From Struthidea cinerea (Eukaryota; Chordata; Aves; Passeriformes; Corcoracidae): a DNA stretch of 64,000 nt. Below are positions 61,301-64,000 of this stretch, piece by piece. The notes beneath the pieces are model-generated. The model searched no databases and was not told the DNA's origin. It was given only the letters and a program-made list of their open reading frames with translations. The first letter of the stretch is position 1; each line of letters starts with the position of its first letter. The stretch lies in the NCBI GenBank assembly GCA_013397865.1, contig VZTI01001771.1, positions 615,427-679,426 of the forward strand, given 5' to 3'. Made by a program: the position numbers and the translations under genes.

Positions 61301-61849
61301 TATATTAAGATTTTTATCAAGTGCTCAAGACTGAAATGTTCTCAGAAAACCTAAGACTTTGTGTCATTAACACAATATACAATTTCAGCGTAACTCACTC
61401 CTATTGGAAAAATGTTGAGAAATACAACTGTGTCTATCACTTCACCATGAAATCCTTCTTTAATTCTATTGCAGTTCTGTTGCAACTTTGTCGAAGTTAC
61501 TCCTCCTCTTAGTTTCATTTACACTTACAAGCACTTCTACTTAATGCGGTTTTTGTAACACCAACATTTGTTGTTTGTGCATCAGGTTGCCAAGCCCTTT
61601 ATATAATGGGAATAATTTCAAGATTATAATGATATCTCCAATAAATTATTTAATATATTTCTTGAAAAAAAGAAGTAAAGGAACTATTCTGGGTAATTGG
61701 TGTGCAGTAAGCCACAGTACCAGTTGTATATTCATTTTTCTCCAATGTATGCAATTATCCACTCAGCCTGTATCCATTAATATTATTTTTCTTCCTAAGC
61801 TGGAAGTATATAAAGCCATTAGAAAATAATCCAAAGAATTCTATTTGCT

Positions 61850-62080
61850 GAATAAATTTTAATTTGCATGGCACCAGGAATTTTTTATTAATGGGAAATA
61901 AATTATTGCAATCTTATGGAAGGCGACAAGTTAATAGCTTTGTGAAAAGTAATGGAGAGAAAATGATCTTGAAAAGGTCAGGTCTCCTGTCACAATGTCT
62001 TTATGCACAATTAAAACAAGTCAAGAAAGTGGCTATATAATCAGGACCATGAATATGCATTATATCCTAATGAGAGTATG
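61850..62080. promoter_or_regulatory. Candidate conserved non-coding element
   Basis: The block runs from aattttaatttgcatggcac (octamer-like ATTTGCAT) through ttttttattaatgggaaata, ttatggaaggcgacaagtta and gcacaattaaaacaagtcaa to atgaatatgcattatatcct. It is repeat-free, closed in all frames over most of its length, and rich in POU and homeodomain-type words. The regulatory reading is inference only. Confidence 0.25.
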
Positions 62081-63599
62081 AAGATAGAGATGGGTTAGTG
62101 CTAAAGTCATGGTGAGGTGGTGACATAAAAATGGTAATTTGTGATGTAGTATTTAACTACGTGCTTCTGTTTCCTTTGGGAGAATTAACTCGTTGCTACC
62201 TGGCTAGTCATTATTTTACCTTCACCAGTATACTAAGTGAAAAGAGATTTCCCTGCAGAAGCACACATACACATAGAATGTGTTTTACTCTTCTGTAAAG
62301 ATGCTCCCCGTAGTTATGTAAATCACATAATATCTCTCCTATATCACCGCAGGAAGACCTCAAGAATGTTGGTTACTGTTACATTTTTAATTATAGAAGT
62401 TGAAAGGCATTTTCACATTACATAGCAGGTTTAATATGTCATGGCTCAACCGTGCTAAAAGTATTTTATTTCCTGAGGTGCTTCTGTGCCAGGGAAGCAT
62501 CCATTCAAGGTGTGAGATATTGTAATCCTCCATGCCTCTGGCATTATCCATCCATGGAGGAAGAAGTTCTACCCTTCCATGTGCGTTTTGTGCTGCTCCC
62601 CTTTACACCTTCTCAAACAGAAGAGATGAGACTTTTCAAAACCAGAAGATGAGGGTCATACCCTTGTTTGTGACTACATCTAGTTACTGTTAGGAAACCT
62701 TTTGTGAAATATGCCTGGCTAGTAATAATCATCTACAAGAAGAAATTAACTTACCTTCTTAAGCACTGAATTTCCTCCTGGTAACAGTGGTTTCAGTGGT
62801 CCCAGTGCTGCTAATGGGTGCTATTGAATCTTGGCAATTATTCTGCATTGTAATTGAAAATCAGTAAGAACATCCTGATTCAGTGGTCATTTAATAAAAT
62901 ATAATGGTCACTGAACAATGATTTTGATTAGCTAATGGCAATTTAAAGGTTTACAACACCTCTCAGAGCATTGCTTATTTGGGTATGCTATTACAAGTTA
63001 CTCACTAAGAGCTTGGTTTATGCTCAAAAATAGGAATAACTAGGGGGGGAAGCAGATGCAGCTGGCATCCTGTAATGCTCTGTTTGGGTGGCAGAGTCGT
63101 ATTCAGTCCATGTTGATTAGATTTCCATAGATGGGCATTCAGCCCATAACTCTTTCCATATATTGGCTCACTTAGTCTATACTTTTCTTGTTTGCTGCTT
63201 GTTTCTTTGCCCACTATCCTACAGGTTTCTTAACTGTATTATCATTGGATTTTGTACATGAGAATAGAATTAGGTGCTTTTGTGATGGGACTCTTGTCAG
63301 GATTTTTTTATGTTTTTGGTGTTAAGAGATTAAGCTTGAAAATGTACTCAATGAGCAGAAAATAGGCTACGTGTAAAATATGCACTTCAATGCCTTGCCT
63401 GGTCAGCAGGGGTCTGTGAATTAAGGAGCCCTCAGCAGGCTTCGCCATCTTCCTCTTGCCAGCTGTCCTGTCAGTAAGAAACAAGTCGGGATGTTCCTTA
63501 TCTGGAACCAACACCATTCAGCCTATTTCTTCCCAGAGAAGATGTAGTACTGTGGCCACAGTTACCTCCTACCACAGCTATGAGAGAGTTACTTCCCTG

Positions 63600-63690
63600 G
63601 GATCAGACCTGGCAGCATTTGTGGGTATGTAAAAACTGAGGCAGAAGGGGCAGGGTTGTAAACGAAGTCCCTGTAGCTCTGGTGGTTTGT
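63600..63690 (-). mobile_element. Possible MIR-like SINE fragment
   Basis: gtatgtaaaaactgaggcag (63625-63644) followed by aaggggcagggttg resembles the reverse complement of the MIR core (GTAAAA ... AACTGAGGC). Only the most conserved part is visible and the flanks do not extend the match clearly, so the call is weak. Confidence 0.25.
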
Positions 63691-64000
63691 CACTACGGGC
63701 CCTCAACAGGCATTTTACTGACGATACAGCTGCGTATTTCTGCTCTGATGTTGTCCCATAACTGTGTGGTTGGTCACGGTGGCTGTGGCCTCCATCCATG
63801 ACCTCAGACTTGAGGCAGTATCCAGGCTTTTAGGTTTCCAAACAGGTACATGGAGCATGAGCTGCCATTTTGCTGTGTGCTTTGAAGACAGAGGGCAGTG
63901 CTCCTAATGCAGCAAACAATGAGTCAAGGAAACTGGTAAAAGTGAAGTGCACAAACCTGCAGAGTGAACAGCGTTTGCTTGGCTCGGCACTCTAGGTCTG
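63691..64000. other. Non-coding DNA at the window edge
   Basis: No gene is supported. A 73-codon minus-strand frame ends in this area without recognisable domain. The window ends in unique sequence. Confidence 0.5.

Larger units (their letters stand above)
57451..63599. other. Non-coding unique DNA with two conserved-looking blocks
   Basis: No gene is supported. Short C runs occur near 57833-57850. The blocks 57960-58345 and 61850-62080 are listed separately. The interval 60470-60620 holds atgatttgcaatttgattc and ttttgcatatttaaagg, octamer-like words. Frames of 60-84 codons are on both strands without domain resemblance. Confidence 0.5.

Overview
The window looks like vertebrate nuclear DNA, most likely from a bird. 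It is AT-rich, CpG-poor and almost entirely non-coding. The open frames are short, overlap on both strands, and none reads as a complete known protein. There are no operons, ribosome-binding sites, CRISPR arrays or other prokaryotic signs. The clearest insert is a 5'-truncated CR1 LINE, the main retrotransposon of birds. Recognisable interspersed repeats cover only a few percent of the window, which suits a bird better than a turtle or crocodilian, though those also carry CR1. The species and the neighbouring genes cannot be named from the sequence alone.

Layout. 1-20.1 kb is unique AT-rich DNA with a perfect 12-bp-arm hairpin near 0.4 kb, a weak exon-like block on the minus strand near 1.8-2.1 kb, and three degraded copies of old palindromic repeats (5.7, 10.6 and 11.7 kb). 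20.76-22.11 kb is the CR1 LINE. It carries a single N flanked by a 216-bp exact direct duplication, almost certainly an assembly error. 23.4 and 25.3 kb hold probable MIR-like SINE remnants. 29.15-29.27 kb is a short CR1 3' end, and 30.8-31.0 kb is a probable much older CR1/L3 remnant on the minus strand. 32-45 kb is mostly unique DNA with dinucleotide and hexamer microsatellites and another palindromic repeat at 40.4 kb. 45.3 kb has a long T tract next to a minus-strand AATAAA, and 49.45-49.60 kb is a (GGAAAAA)n polypurine array. 51.4 kb is a further palindromic repeat and 52.0-52.3 kb an old CR1 remnant. 52.4-64 kb is unique DNA with a small relatively GC-rich island at 57.2-57.45 kb and a possible MIR piece at 63.6 kb.

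Function. No gene can be supported, so there is no pathway to describe. The window is best read as a gene desert or the inside of a very large intron on a macrochromosome. If anything in it is functional, it is most likely conserved non-coding regulatory DNA. Several repeat-free blocks rich in homeodomain-type TAATTA and E-box motifs are listed as low-confidence candidates that need a multi-species alignment to confirm. Family assignments of the repeats rest on remembered consensus features, not on a database search.
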